Source: Paenibacillus cisolokensis (GTDB taxonomy: Bacteria; Bacillota; Bacilli; Paenibacillales; Paenibacillaceae). From it: a stretch of 41,458 bases of DNA. The stretch spans positions 1 through 41,458 of the forward strand of contig NZ_BOVJ01000004.1 in assembly GCF_018403665.1 (NCBI RefSeq). Direction: 5' to 3'. The position numbers were made by a program, and so were the translations under genes. Shown here piece by piece: positions 26,817 through 37,053 of the stretch (the stretch's first letter is position 1; each line of letters starts with the position of its first letter). The notes under the pieces are model-generated. The model worked only from the letters and a program-made list of their open reading frames with translations. It had not been told where the DNA came from and did not search any database.

Positions 26817-27443
26817 TGATCACAGGTCGGTGGTAGAGGGAACGAAAATGCTGATCGAATCCGAGCCGGACATCAATGTGACGATTGAGACGGATGTGTA
26901 TTGCGTGCCGGACTTGGTTCGCCTCAAAAATTTGACGTCATTCTTTTCGATCTATACATGCCGAATATGAACGGTGCCGATTTGACGCGCAAAGTGCTCG
27001 AGTACGTTCCCGATGCCGTGATCCTGATTTATTCGGGGTTTGAAATCGCGCCTCATTTCAATTTGCTTATGGAATCGGGCGTTTCCGGTTTTATTGCCAA
27101 AACATCCACGCGGGAACAACTGATCCAGGCCATACGCTGCGCTGCGAGGAAAGAGGCCATTGTCCCGATGCAGCTGCTCAAGCAGCTTAGGCGTCAAGAG
27201 ATTGTGGTGCAAGGGGACAACGACAACGAGAAAACAACGATCACTCAGGAAGAAGACAGGCTGCTTCGGGAATTGGCGAAAGGGAAGAGCAACAAAGAGA
27301 TTTCCAAAACATTGATGATCAGCCAGCGTTCATTGGAATACAGCTTGACTGAACTTTTCCAGAAGCTGCATGTCAGTTCGCGGGTTGAGGTGATTAAAAA
27401 AGCAAAAAGCTTGGGGATACTGCCAACTGAGGATCTATATTAG
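26797..27443 (+). CDS. ComA-like response regulator (frame break)
   Basis: About 215 residues, the length of ComA (214). The receiver begins MEVLLVDDHRSVVEGTKMLI and carries the phosphoacceptor in DVILFDLYMP (about Asp52). The C-terminal LuxR-type helix-turn-helix reads GKSNKEISKTLMISQRSLEYSLTELFQKLHVSSR; the RSLEYSLT recognition helix is nearly that of ComA (RSIEYSLT). The frame changes near 26900, where TATTGCG may have lost a T. ATG 26797 is preferred to GTG 26788 because GGGTGAGGG lies just upstream. It is translationally coupled to the kinase. It probably binds the TTGCGG/CCGCAA sites found before this system and two following operons. Confidence 0.85.
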
Positions 27444-27452
27444 CAAATGTTC

Positions 27453-27480
27453 AAGGCCGGTCAATACCGGCCTTTTGCTT
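27453..27480 (+). terminator. Terminator of the two-component operon
   Basis: AAGGCCGGT at 27453-27461 pairs with ACCGGCCTT at 27466-27474, followed by TTGCTT. Confidence 0.8.
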
Positions 27481-27498
27481 TGTCCAAAGCAGGCCATT

Positions 27499-27574
27499 TT
27501 GCGCGGAGACCGCAAATATTTGCGGGAATGCGCGCATCGTTTGCGCGTTTGCCCGTCTCTTCCTGGTTTATGAT
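27499..27574 (+). promoter_or_regulatory. ComA-like tripartite operator and promoter of the copper/ABC operon
   Basis: TTGCGC at 27499-27504, TTGCGG at 27520-27525 and TTGCGC at 27541-27546 are spaced exactly 21 bp, two helical turns. CCGCAA at 27510-27515 forms the perfect palindrome CCGCAAATATTTGCGG with the central hexamer. The -10 box TATGAT at 27569-27574 lies 22 bp after the last hexamer. The -35 region is poor (CGTTTG), as expected for an activator-dependent promoter. Confidence 0.75.
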
Positions 27575-27631
27575 GGTCACATACGAAACGAGGGTACTGG
27601 ATTTCATACAAAATGGGAGGACGGCAATCTA

Positions 27632-28320
<689 letters not shown>

Positions 28321-28324
<4 letters not shown>

Positions 28325-30805
28325 ATCTTTGGCAGATCGCGTGGCGCAACCTGATGCGCCGAAAGCTACGAACGTTGCTGACGGTCATATCGATTGTGAT
28401 CGGGGTAAGTTCCACGTTCGCGGTAATCGCCTCTGTCGATACCGCGAAGAAGACTTTTCCCCTCTATCTTAAAGCAGCCTTTGGCAAGGCGGATTATACG
28501 ATTTACGGTACAGAAGCTTATTTCTCAGAAAATGTGCTTCAAGAAGTAGAGAAAATCGAAAACACGGCTTCTGTCGCAGTTTTAAACCAGGCTACAAAAC
28601 TGCATATCGAAGAAGAAGGTATATCTTCCATTCAGAAACGGGTCGATCTGAAAGGTTACAGCAAGTTGGACACACCGCTTACGGATTTCAAACTGATCAA
28701 AGGGAGCTTGACATCGGGCGGCGCAATTATAACGGATCGAACGGCAAAAGTCTGGAAAACCGATGTGGGCGATACGATTTCCTTTGACACGGACAAAGGA
28801 ATCAAAAGATTCAAGTATCCGCTATCGTCAAGTATACAGCCGAACTGATGGGTCCATCCAGTTGGTCGATGGCCAAGTACCACCCTTGGTCGGTCGCCGT
28901 TCCCCTGTCCGTCGTACAGGATTGGTTCGGATTAGCCGGAAAGATCGAGAACATCCAAATCAAGTCTCTTAACATACCGGATTCCATGATTGTGCAGCAG
29001 CAGGTAGATAAATGGGTTAACCGTTACGGCAACATCTATATGCAGCCTGTCGTGCTCGATTTCGATTCGCATTTCAAAGAAGTGGATACCTTCTTTCTCG
29101 CACTCTATATTGCCGGATTTCTTGGGATTGCCTTAAGCGCCTTTATCATTTTCAATTCCCTGTACGTGAGCGTCAGAGAGCGCAAGAACGAATTTGCCGC
29201 GCTCAAGACGATCGGATATACCCCCGGGCAAATACAGGCTTTTGTCCTGTTCGAGGTGCTCCTGCTTTCCGTCATCGGAACTGCCGTAGGGTTATTGTTC
29301 GGATATGGACTTGCGGTTCTTTTGAAATTGATCATCTTTATGTTGTTCAGTGTCCATGACGAAAGCGGCATGGTGCTTGCAAAAGGAATGATCGTCTCCG
29401 TACTTGCCGGCATTCTGGTGCCCATCGCTGCCTCTCTGTATCCGATCCGCCAAGCAGGCAAAGTCAGCGTGATCGAGGCATTAAAGGAAATCAGGTCCGA
29501 GGCGGTTTCCCGCAAGCCGTGGCAAGGCATGATCGGAGCGCTTCTGATCTTGTCCGGATTTTCATCAAGCATTTGCTCCTGATTTTGCCGTTATTGATCG
29601 GCGTCGCTTTGGTCTTTCCGTATTTGTTTAAAATGTTCGTTTGGTTGTTAAGGCCGGTCTACCGGCTGCTGTTCGGATTTAGCGGGGAAGTGGCGACGCG
29701 CAATTTAAACCGGAATCTAAGCCGTACGGCCATGACCTCCGTTATTCTCTGTTTGGGGATTGCGATGATTGTTTTGATGAGTTCATTGAATTCCGCGTTT
29801 ATACAAACTTACGAAAAAATCATCTATTCCTCTTACGGCGGAAACCTGGATATCGAGTTCCATCACATCGAAAAAACGGATTTGGAACAGTTGAAGAAAA
29901 TCGAAGGCGTGGCCGATGCGCAAACCTACCCTTTGCAATCCGTCATCTGGAACCTGCACGGTCAAAAACGCAAACTCCCCGTTTATGGCGTAGGCGAGGA
30001 ATGGATCGATCGTTTCCCGCTGTTCGCGGTTTCCGGAAAATCGCACAGCGAACTGGTCAGCAATCTGGAAAAAGACGAACTCATCATGGATCAAATCGCT
30101 TACGACGTATGGGGCGGCAAAATCGGGGAGAGCATTTCGCTCGAGACGCTTCAGGGAACTCGAAATTTCAAAGTAGTGGCGGTTGTCAATTCGATGAAGA
30201 ACAGCGGTTATGGCGCTTTTATGCGTGAAGACGACTTTAGAGACAGCTTTGGGCTCAAATATGAGAGGAATGCTCTGGTACTCAAAGATGAAAACACCAC
30301 CCCGCTGGAATTGAGAGAGAGAGTCTTCAACCAATTCGGGGGCAGGATCATGGAAATGTTCGGACCGGAAGATTGGGTATCGGTGATCAGCGTGACCTAT
30401 ACGGGGGCATTCAGCATCATCAACTTCCTTGTCATTCTATCGATCATGATCTCCGGAATTGGAATTACGAATACGCTGCTTATCAATATTATGGAGCGGG
30501 TTCGTGAACTCGGGATGATGCGTGCGGTCGGAGTTACGCGCCGCCAACTGATACGGATGGTTTTATTGGAGGGCTTCGGCATCGGACTCGCCGCTACCGT
30601 TACCGGCTGTATATTTGGAATCTTATTGATCTATATTACGTCAACTTTTCTGGAGGTTCATTCCTTGACCTATCAATTTGGAGTTTCATGGACCATCATT
30701 CTGTTCATCGGCTTGTTCGGTATATTGATCAGCTTGATTTCCAGTTTCATGCCGGCATTCAGAGCCGCTAAAACCCGCTTGAGCGAGGTGCTTCGTTATG
30801 AATAA
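28321..30805 (+). CDS. FtsX-family ABC permease, large two-domain type (two frame breaks)
   Basis: About 828 residues starting at TTG 28321 inside the ATPase stop. It begins with a MacB-like segment (WRNLMRRKLRTLLTVISIVIGV) and an extracytoplasmic domain. A first FtsX core follows with the NSLYVSVRERKNEFAALKTIG motif, then a second MacB/FtsX unit (NRNLSRTAMTSVILCLGIAM ... NIMERVRELGMMRAVG). Breaks occur in the A4 run at 28804-28807 (restored GIKKIQVSAIVKYTAEL) and the T4 run at 29559-29562 (restored LSGFFIKHLLLILP). The architecture suggests work on lipids, lipoproteins or peptides at the outer membrane face. It overlaps the lipoprotein gene by ATGA. Confidence 0.85.
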
Positions 30806-31604
30806 ACCGCTCCTGCTTATGCTCGTTCTGTCCGTTCTGCTATCGGCCTGCGGCTCTGAACCTTCGTGGGAGAACGAGGAAGTGTCGGTTGTCAGCGACC
30901 GAATTCTGGAAGACCACGTCACGACGGTATGGACGCTTGCCGACGGGCAAGCGTCCGGTACCGGCGAGGGGACGTTAATCCGGCTCGAGATCAAGAAGAA
31001 CGACGGCGAGCGGATTGAAAATTTCGATATCAATCACGAAAAGCTGCTGCATCTGATGGTGATCAGCAAAGATTTGTCTTATTTCAATCACATTCATCCC
31101 GAGTACAAAGGAAACGGCGTATTCGAGATTGAAAATGACTTCCCCGCGGGCGGGGAATACAGGTTGATTGCCGATTTTAAGCCGACCGGCGGCGATTCCA
31201 TGACGAAAATGGAGTGGGTTCGGATAAAGGGAGAAAGCGCAAAACCGGTACCGGTCGTCCCGGATGCGAGTCTGGACAAAACCTTCGAAGGGAAAAAGGT
31301 TGCCCTTACCATTGACCGATTGGCGGCTAAGCAAGCGGTGACGCTGAAATTTTTCTTCCGTGACGAGAAGACCAATCAACCGATTACGGACCTTGAACCC
31401 TATTTGGGAGCGATCGGGCATGTCGTCATCTTGTCGGAGGATGGCGAGCGGTATGTGCACGTTCATGCCGACGAAGGGCAGGACACGGGACCGGAGGCTT
31501 GCTTCGAAACGGAATTTCCGCAGAGCGGGATTTATAAGATATGGGGACAATTTCAAAAAGACAATCAGGTGTTTACGGTATCCTATGTCGTGAATGTTCC
31601 ATAA
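30798..31604 (+). CDS. Lipoprotein with two HxHP-motif domains, copper-associated (copy 1)
   Basis: 268 residues. Signal peptide and lipobox VLLSACG at residues 13-19. Two related domains are visible. The first has ENFDINHEKLLHLMVISKDL and FNHIHPEYKGNG; the second has YLGAIGHVVILSEDG and YVHVHADEG. Each ends with a GxYRLxADF or GIYKIWGQF strand, so the protein seems to have arisen by internal duplication. The HxH and HxHPE motifs could bind metal, and the neighbouring Cu+ ATPase makes copper a good guess. It resembles YtkA-like domains only loosely. A paralogue follows the ATPase gene. Confidence 0.65.
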   Translation: MNKPLLLMLVLSVLLSACGSEPSWENEEVSVVSDRILEDHVTTVWTLADGQASGTGEGTLIRLEIKKNDGERIENFDINHEKLLHLMVISKDLSYFNHIHPEYKGNGVFEIENDFPAGGEYRLIADFKPTGGDSMTKMEWVRIKGESAKPVPVVPDASLDKTFEGKKVALTIDRLAAKQAVTLKFFFRDEKTNQPITDLEPYLGAIGHVVILSEDGERYVHVHADEGQDTGPEACFETEFPQSGIYKIWGQFQKDNQVFTVSYVVNVP

Positions 31605-31629
31605 TGCGAGCGAATAAAAGGCGAATAAG

Positions 31630-33834
31630 GTGATTCCATTGATCCAATCCAACCGGCAGGAAACACTTCAAATTGCAGGAATGACCTGTGCCGCGTGCGC
31701 AGCCCGCATCGAAAAAGGGCTGAACAGGATGGAAGGCGTCAAGGCGACGGTCAATTTTGCAATGGAAACCGCTCGAGTAGAATACGTTCCGTCCCTGGTT
31801 ACTACCGCCGACTTGATTAAGAAGGTTGAACAGCTGGGGTATAAAGCGAAGCTCCGAACCGAATCCACAAGCGATGAGGGTCACCGGCGGCAACAAATCC
31901 GCCGCCAGCAATGGATGCTGATTTTATCGGTCATGCTGACCGTGCCTCTATTATGGGCTATGGTCGGTCACTTTTCCTTCACGTCGTGGATTTGGGTTCC
32001 GGATCGTTTCATGGACCCCTGGTTTCAGTTTGCCTTGGCCACCCCTGTACAATTGATGATCGGGAGCAGGTTCTACATCGGGGCGTTTAAAGCATTGCGC
32101 AGCGGCGGCGCGAACATGGATGTGCTCGTGGCGCTGGGTACATCGGCGGCGTATTTTTACAGCCTGTATGTCACCATCGATGGCAATCCTTCGGAGCTAT
32201 ACTACGAAACCAGCTCCGTGTTAATTACGTTCGTCCTGCTCGGCAAGCTGCTTGAAATGTTGGCCAAAGGCCGTTCGTCGGAAGCGATCAAATCGCTGAT
32301 GGGGCTGCAGGCGAAAACGGCAACCGTCATACGAGACGGCGAGGAAATAAGCGTACCGGTGGAAGACGTTGCCGTAGGGGATATTTGCTTGGTTAAACCC
32401 GGTGAAAAAGTGCCGGTAGACGGTATAGTTGTGGAAGGTGTATCGGCTGTTGATGAATCGATGCTGACAGGCGAAAGCATACCGGTCGAGAAGCATGCAG
32501 GCCGACCTGTCTTCGGGGCGACGCTGAACAAAAACGGCATGTTAAAGGTAAGAGCAACCAAAGTCGGAAAAGAGACGGCATTATCCCAAATCATCAAAGT
32601 AGTGGAAGAAGCCCAAGGCTCCAAGGCGCCGATTCAGCGGATAGCGGATGTGATTTCGGGCATATTCGTGCCGATCGTCATTGCAATTGCCGTCCTCACC
32701 TTTCTTGGATGGTACTTCATCGTGGAGCGCGGGAATCTCGCCGAGGCTCTGGAGAAAGCGATCGCCGTTCTCGTCATTGCCTGCCCTTGCGCATTGGGAC
32801 TTGCGACACCTGCATCGATTATGGCCGGCTCCGGCCGGTCGGCGGAACTCGGTATTCTGTTCAAAGGCGGAGAACATCTGGAGAATACCCGTCGAGTCAC
32901 AACGGTCGTATTGGACAAGACCGGTACGGTCACCAAGGGCAAGCCGGAATTGACCGATATTCGGGTCGAGGGACAATTCGATGAAACGCAGCTGCTCTCC
33001 TGGGTCGGTGCGGCGGAGAAAAACTCCGAGCACCCGCTCGCAGAGGCCATTGTAGCGGGCATTCGCAATAAAGGGATCGCTATGCCGCAGGCCGAATCGT
33101 TTCAAGCCATCCCGGGTTACGGGGTTATGGCTGTCGTGAATGGTAAGGCCGTCATGATCGGGACTAGGAAGCTGATGGAGCAACACGACGTGAAGGTGGA
33201 AAACGCGCTTGATGAAATGATCAGTTTGGAATCCCAAGGTAAAACCGTAATGCTTATTGCCGTTGATGGCCGGTATGCCGGATTGGCGGCGGTAGCGGAT
33301 ACCGTCAAGGAAACATCCAAGCAAGCCGTTGACCGCATGAAACAGCTTGGCCTCGAAGTCGTGATGATCACCGGTGATCATGAGCGTGCGGCCAAGGCGA
33401 TTGCAAGTCAAGTCGGTATTGATCATGTGCTGGCTGAGGTGCTTCCGGACGGCAAAGCGAACGAAGTGAAGAAACTGCAAGCGTCCGGCAAGATAGTGGC
33501 TATGGTTGGAGACGGGATTAACGACGCTCCCGCGTTGGCCGCGGCGGATATCGGAATGGCGATCGGAACGGGAACGGACGTGGCCATGGAAGCTGCGGAC
33601 GTGACGTTAATGCGCGGAGACTTGAACAGTATCCCGGACGCGATTTTGATGAGCAAGAAAACGATGGTCAATATCAAGCAAAATCTATTCTGGGCGCTTG
33701 CGTACAATGTGATCGGAATACCGATAGCGGCTTTCGGCTATCTTGCGCCATGGCTGGCCGGAGGGGCTATGGCGCTGAGCTCGGTTTCCGTTATGCTCAA
33801 TGCCCTTCGATTACAGGACGCGGAAAAACAGTGA
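31630..33834 (+). CDS. copA: Cu+-exporting P1B-type ATPase CopA
   Basis: 734 residues, an integral membrane copper exporter. One N-terminal HMA domain carries the metal site [10 protein letters not shown]. Then come the actuator LTGES, the transmembrane metal site ACPCALG, the phosphorylation site DKTGT (about Asp429), SEHPLAEA and GDGINDAPA. The last two membrane helices show YNVIG and [15 protein letters not shown], matching the YN and MxxSS signature of Cu+ (P1B-1) pumps instead of Zn/Cd pumps. GTG 31630 opens the frame, but TTG 31639 has better spacing from AAGGTGA. No CopZ or CsoR gene is adjacent; control appears to come from the ComA-like operator upstream. Confidence 0.9.
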   Translation: MIPLIQSNRQETLQIAGMTCAACAARIEKGLNRMEGVKATVNFAMETARVEYVPSLVTTADLIKKVEQLGYKAKLRTESTSDEGHRRQQIRRQQWMLILSVMLTVPLLWAMVGHFSFTSWIWVPDRFMDPWFQFALATPVQLMIGSRFYIGAFKALRSGGANMDVLVALGTSAAYFYSLYVTIDGNPSELYYETSSVLITFVLLGKLLEMLAKGRSSEAIKSLMGLQAKTATVIRDGEEISVPVEDVAVGDICLVKPGEKVPVDGIVVEGVSAVDESMLTGESIPVEKHAGRPVFGATLNKNGMLKVRATKVGKETALSQIIKVVEEAQGSKAPIQRIADVISGIFVPIVIAIAVLTFLGWYFIVERGNLAEALEKAIAVLVIACPCALGLATPASIMAGSGRSAELGILFKGGEHLENTRRVTTVVLDKTGTVTKGKPELTDIRVEGQFDETQLLSWVGAAEKNSEHPLAEAIVAGIRNKGIAMPQAESFQAIPGYGVMAVVNGKAVMIGTRKLMEQHDVKVENALDEMISLESQGKTVMLIAVDGRYAGLAAVADTVKETSKQAVDRMKQLGLEVVMITGDHERAAKAIASQVGIDHVLAEVLPDGKANEVKKLQASGKIVAMVGDGINDAPALAAADIGMAIGTGTDVAMEAADVTLMRGDLNSIPDAILMSKKTMVNIKQNLFWALAYNVIGIPIAAFGYLAPWLAGGAMALSSVSVMLNALRLQDAEKQ

Positions 33835-33851
33835 AGGACGGAGACATCGGG

Positions 33852-34703
33852 ATGAATGGAAGAATGCAATTCGTACTGGTATTATTGCTTGCCGGCATGT
33901 CGTTCTTTGCCGGTTATGGTTTCGGCAAACAGGAGAACGTTCCGAAGGCCGATCAGGAGACGGCAGGGAAACAGCAAGAGGCGCACGGCCATGGCAACGA
34001 CCGCGGCAGCGCGGTCTCGATGACTACCGATGCAGTTTGGTCTGCGGAGAATGCCAAGGCTGGTGAAAATGCAACGCTTCGGATTCACATACAGGATGAA
34101 GAAGGAAAACCGGTGGAGAATTTCGACATCAACCATGAGAAGCTGCTGCATCTGATCGTGGTCAGCAAAGATTTGTCCTACTTCGATCATATTCATCCCG
34201 AGTATAAGGGCGGCGGTGACTTTGAGATCACGACCTCTTTCCCTGCCGGCGGGGAGTATAAGCTGATAGCCGATTACGTCCCGGCCGGAGGGAGCACAAC
34301 GACCCAAACGGAATGGATAAAGGTGGAGGGGACTTCCGTAGATGCTGTTCCGCTTCAACCCGATCGCCATCATTCGAAAATCGTAGACGGTTTGCAGGTA
34401 ACGCTGCAGAACGACCACCCGAGGGCCGGCCAGGATTTTGAGTTGAATTTTCTACTTGAAGATGCGAATACGAAAGAACCCGTAACCGATTTGGAGCCAT
34501 ATTTGGGTGCTGTAGGCCACGTGGTCATCCTAAGCGAAGACACCGAGGATTACCTGCATGTCCATCCGGTTGATGAGAAAGCAAAGGGGCCGGAGGCCCG
34601 GTTTGTTACCAACTTCCCAAACAAAGGCATTTATAAAATTTGGGCACAATTTCAACGGGACGGCAAATTGATTACGGTGCCTTTTGTCGTCGAGGTGGAA
34701 TAA
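33852..34703 (+). CDS. Membrane-anchored HxHP-motif protein, copper-associated (copy 2)
   Basis: 283 residues, paralogous to the lipoprotein before copA. The N-terminus MNGRMQFVLVLLLAGMSFFAGYGFG is an uncleaved-type anchor without a lipobox Cys. An extra His-containing linker (EAHGHGND) follows, then the same two domains: ENFDINHEKLLHLIVVSKDL with DHIHPEYKGGG, and YLGAVGHVVILSEDT with YLHVHPVDE. The DNA of the first domain is also very similar between the copies, indicating fairly recent duplication. ATG 33852 is preferred over upstream frame extensions because GACGGAGAC lies at 33836-33844. Last gene of the operon. Confidence 0.65.
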   Translation: MNGRMQFVLVLLLAGMSFFAGYGFGKQENVPKADQETAGKQQEAHGHGNDRGSAVSMTTDAVWSAENAKAGENATLRIHIQDEEGKPVENFDINHEKLLHLIVVSKDLSYFDHIHPEYKGGGDFEITTSFPAGGEYKLIADYVPAGGSTTTQTEWIKVEGTSVDAVPLQPDRHHSKIVDGLQVTLQNDHPRAGQDFELNFLLEDANTKEPVTDLEPYLGAVGHVVILSEDTEDYLHVHPVDEKAKGPEARFVTNFPNKGIYKIWAQFQRDGKLITVPFVVEVE

Positions 34704-34735
34704 ATAAATAATCCCGATCATCGATTCGTCATGAT

Positions 34736-34811
34736 TTGCGCGCGGACCGCAATCTTTTGCGGGGCCGCGTTCATTGTTTGCGCGTTGCAGCGCCTCTTCG
34801 CACGTTAAGAT
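34736..34811 (+). promoter_or_regulatory. ComA-like tripartite operator and promoter of the ABC-exporter operon
   Basis: TTGCGC at 34736-34741, TTGCGG at 34757-34762 and TTGCGC at 34778-34783 are again 21 bp apart. CCGCAA at 34747-34752 stands 4 bp before the central hexamer. The -10 box TAAGAT at 34806-34811 follows after exactly 22 bp. The geometry is identical to that at 27499-27574, although the intervening bases differ. Confidence 0.75.
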
Positions 34812-34850
34812 GTTGATAGACCCAATACCGTGTTAACGAGGAGGATAAAT

Positions 34851-35060
34851 ATGAGTCGGCATCGGATGTTTGACTGGATCGTTTTCGTCAGCCAGATCGG
34901 AATGCTTATATGTTTTGGTGTTACTATTTGTTTAGAAATAATAGGAAGCGACAGACCGAAACGAATCGTCGGGATTTTTTCGGCAGTTTTCCTAATAGGA
35001 ATGGCGGTCGCTTTCGTGGTTTGTTTATGGGATATTGCAAAGCGAAGGTTTTGCAAGTAA
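34851..35060 (+). CDS. Small two-helix membrane protein
   Basis: 69 residues with a good ribosome site (GAGGAGG at 34838-34844). Two hydrophobic segments (WIVFVSQIGMLICFGVTICL and IVGIFSAVFLIGMAVAFVVCLW) are separated by a short polar turn, and the C-terminus is basic (DIAKRRFCK). I do not recognise a family. It is the first gene behind the second tripartite operator and lies 33 bp before the exporter, so it may be an accessory subunit, an immunity-type protein or a small regulator of the transporter. Confidence 0.6.
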   Translation: MSRHRMFDWIVFVSQIGMLICFGVTICLEIIGSDRPKRIVGIFSAVFLIGMAVAFVVCLWDIAKRRFCK

Positions 35061-35093
35061 ATCTGGAAAGATCGCGTAAAAGGGGGTTTTCAT

Positions 35094-36848
35094 TTGGACG
35101 TATACAGACAATTTTTACCCTATGTGAATAAAGAAAAGAAACGATATATAGTCGGATTTGTCGGCAGTTTATTTCGATTTCTTATCCCGCTCTCCGTTCC
35201 TTTGGCGATTAAATACCTGTTCGACGATTTGCTTCAGAACGAAGCATTTTCCCGTTCGGAAAAATGGAACAATTGCTGTTTATTGCCATTGTTATACTCG
35301 TTGTATTTTTCCTGATCCGGGCGCCGATGGAATATGTGAGACAGTTTTTCATGCATAAGGCAAACAACAATATTATTAAAGCGCTCCGTAAAGATGCCTT
35401 CAGCAAAATTCATTCACTTGATGCGAAATATTTGGCGGATAACAAAAGCGGGGAAATCGGAATACGCTTCTTCGATGATATCGAGAAAATTAGAGGCTTC
35501 ATGACCGCCGTTTTCTCCAATATCTGGATCGAAATGATTGTTCTGTTGTTCGTCGTTAGTGTGATGCTTACCTTAAATGTGAATTTAGCGTTGCTTTCCG
35601 TGCTGCTTGTCAGCATTCAATTTGTGCTGGCTCACATTCTTTCCAAGAAGTTAAAAACGACTACGCGCCAAATGATGAATTACCGTTCTGTTCTAAGCGG
35701 ATTCATTTTGGAAAAATACAAGGAGCTTTTTGGTCCAAACTGTTTTCGGCAGAAATTCGGGATCAAGAAGAGCTTGATCGACACTTGGATCGATATGAAC
35801 GTTTAACGGATAAGCAAGCTGGAAACAATGCCATTTCGTTAGCCTCCGTCAACGTTCTCAGCGACGTGACGCCTTTTATTGTAGTGTTAGCCGGCAGTCT
35901 GTACGTCATCGACGGCAGTCTGACCCTTGGAAGCCTGATTGCCTTCTTTGCTTATGTGGATAGGATGAGAAGTCCCGTTGCGGCTTTAGTTCAAGCTTTT
36001 CCGGCGATCACGGAAGGAAGCGTGGCTCTGCAAAGATTGTTTGAATTTTTAAACACGCCGACAACCATTAAAGAAATCGATCGGCCCATAGAATTAAAAG
36101 AGTTTCAAGACTCCATCCGGTTCTCCGGCGTTTCTTTTTCTTACGATAACCGCGATGAAGTGGTCAAGGATTTATCTTTCACGCTCAAAAAAGGGAAAAC
36201 CTATGCGTTTGTCGGCGGGAGCGGCGGCGGCAAAAGTACGATATTGCAGCTATTGACCCGGATGTATGATGCGGATCGCGGTGAAATTATAATCGACGGC
36301 GTCAACATAAAAGACTATTCCCTATCCAGTCTCAGGGACAAAATGGGGATCGTCACGCAGGATAACTTTTTATTCAGCTCTTCGGTGCGAGACAATATAA
36401 GAATGGCTAAGCTTGACGCGACGGATGACGAAGTGATTGCCGCAGCGAAGAAAGCTTTCGCGCATGATTTTATTTGTGCGTTGCCAAACGGTTATGATAC
36501 GGAAGTCGGTGAACGAGGAGTCAAACTGTCCGGGGGCCAGAAGCAGCGGATTGCCCTTGCCCGTGTCTTTTTAAAAGATCCGGCACTTATCCTATTGGAT
36601 GAAGCAACGAGCGCACTTGATAACGAAAGTGAAAAGCTCGTTCAAGAATCGATCCGACAAATTGATCGTGATAAAACGGTCATTATGATTGCCCACCGGC
36701 TTTCGACGGTGCTTCATGCCGATACGATTTTGTCGTCAAAAACGGGAGGATCATCGAATGCGGCAACCATAAGAGCTTGCTGAAATTAAACGGTTATTAC
36801 AAAGAGTTGTATGCCAAACAAAATCCGGTTGAATTCGTAGCTTCATAA
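35094..36848 (+). CDS. ABC exporter, fused membrane and ATPase domains (three frame breaks)
   Basis: About 585 residues when restored, the normal size of a half-transporter. TTG 35094 follows AAAAGGGGG. The N-terminal six-helix domain is followed by the ATPase: Walker A GGSGGGKST, signature LSGGQKQRIALARV, Walker B LILLDEATSALD and H-loop IAHRLS. Breaks fall in the A5 run at 35260-35264 (restored SEKMEQLLFIAIV), the A5 run at 35712-35716 (restored ILEKIQGAFWSKLF) and near 36731-36733 (restored TILVVKNGRIIECG). It probably exports a lipid, peptide or drug. Its promoter places it in the ComA-like regulon. Confidence 0.85.
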
Positions 36849-36875
36849 GCCGATAAAGTCGGAGTTTCGAGACAG

Positions 36876-36917
36876 ACGATCCTCTTCCCGCGGGAATTTC
36901 CCGGGGGATCGTTTTAT
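36876..36917 (+). terminator. Terminator after the ABC exporter
   Basis: ACGATCC at 36876-36882 pairs with GGATCGT at 36906-36912 around an inner CCCG/CGGG-rich stem, followed by TTTTATA. Confidence 0.75.
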
Positions 36918-36967
36918 ATAATGGGGATAGAACCGGGCATCGCTTGGTTTTTAATGAATAGGCTTTC

Positions 36968-36996
36968 TTGATTGGAAGAAACATTTCTAGTAATAT
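36968..36996 (+). promoter_or_regulatory. Promoter of the sugar-sensing operon
   Basis: TTGATT at 36968-36973, a 17-bp spacer and TAATAT at 36991-36996, about 58 bp before the binding-protein gene. The TTGCGC hexamer array is absent here. Confidence 0.55.
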
Positions 36997-37053
36997 TCAC
37001 TATTATTCGACTTGATTTCATAACGGCACACATCGAGGGGGAGATGAGATGAA

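Noticed and set aside
24251..27443. Classical competence quorum-sensing locus
   Set aside because: No comQ or comX, and the kinase lacks the membrane receptor of ComP.
31630..33834. Zinc/cadmium-type P-ATPase
   Set aside because: The last-helix YN and MxxSS residues and the CPC site indicate Cu+, and the zinc genes at 18969-20890 are a separate unit.
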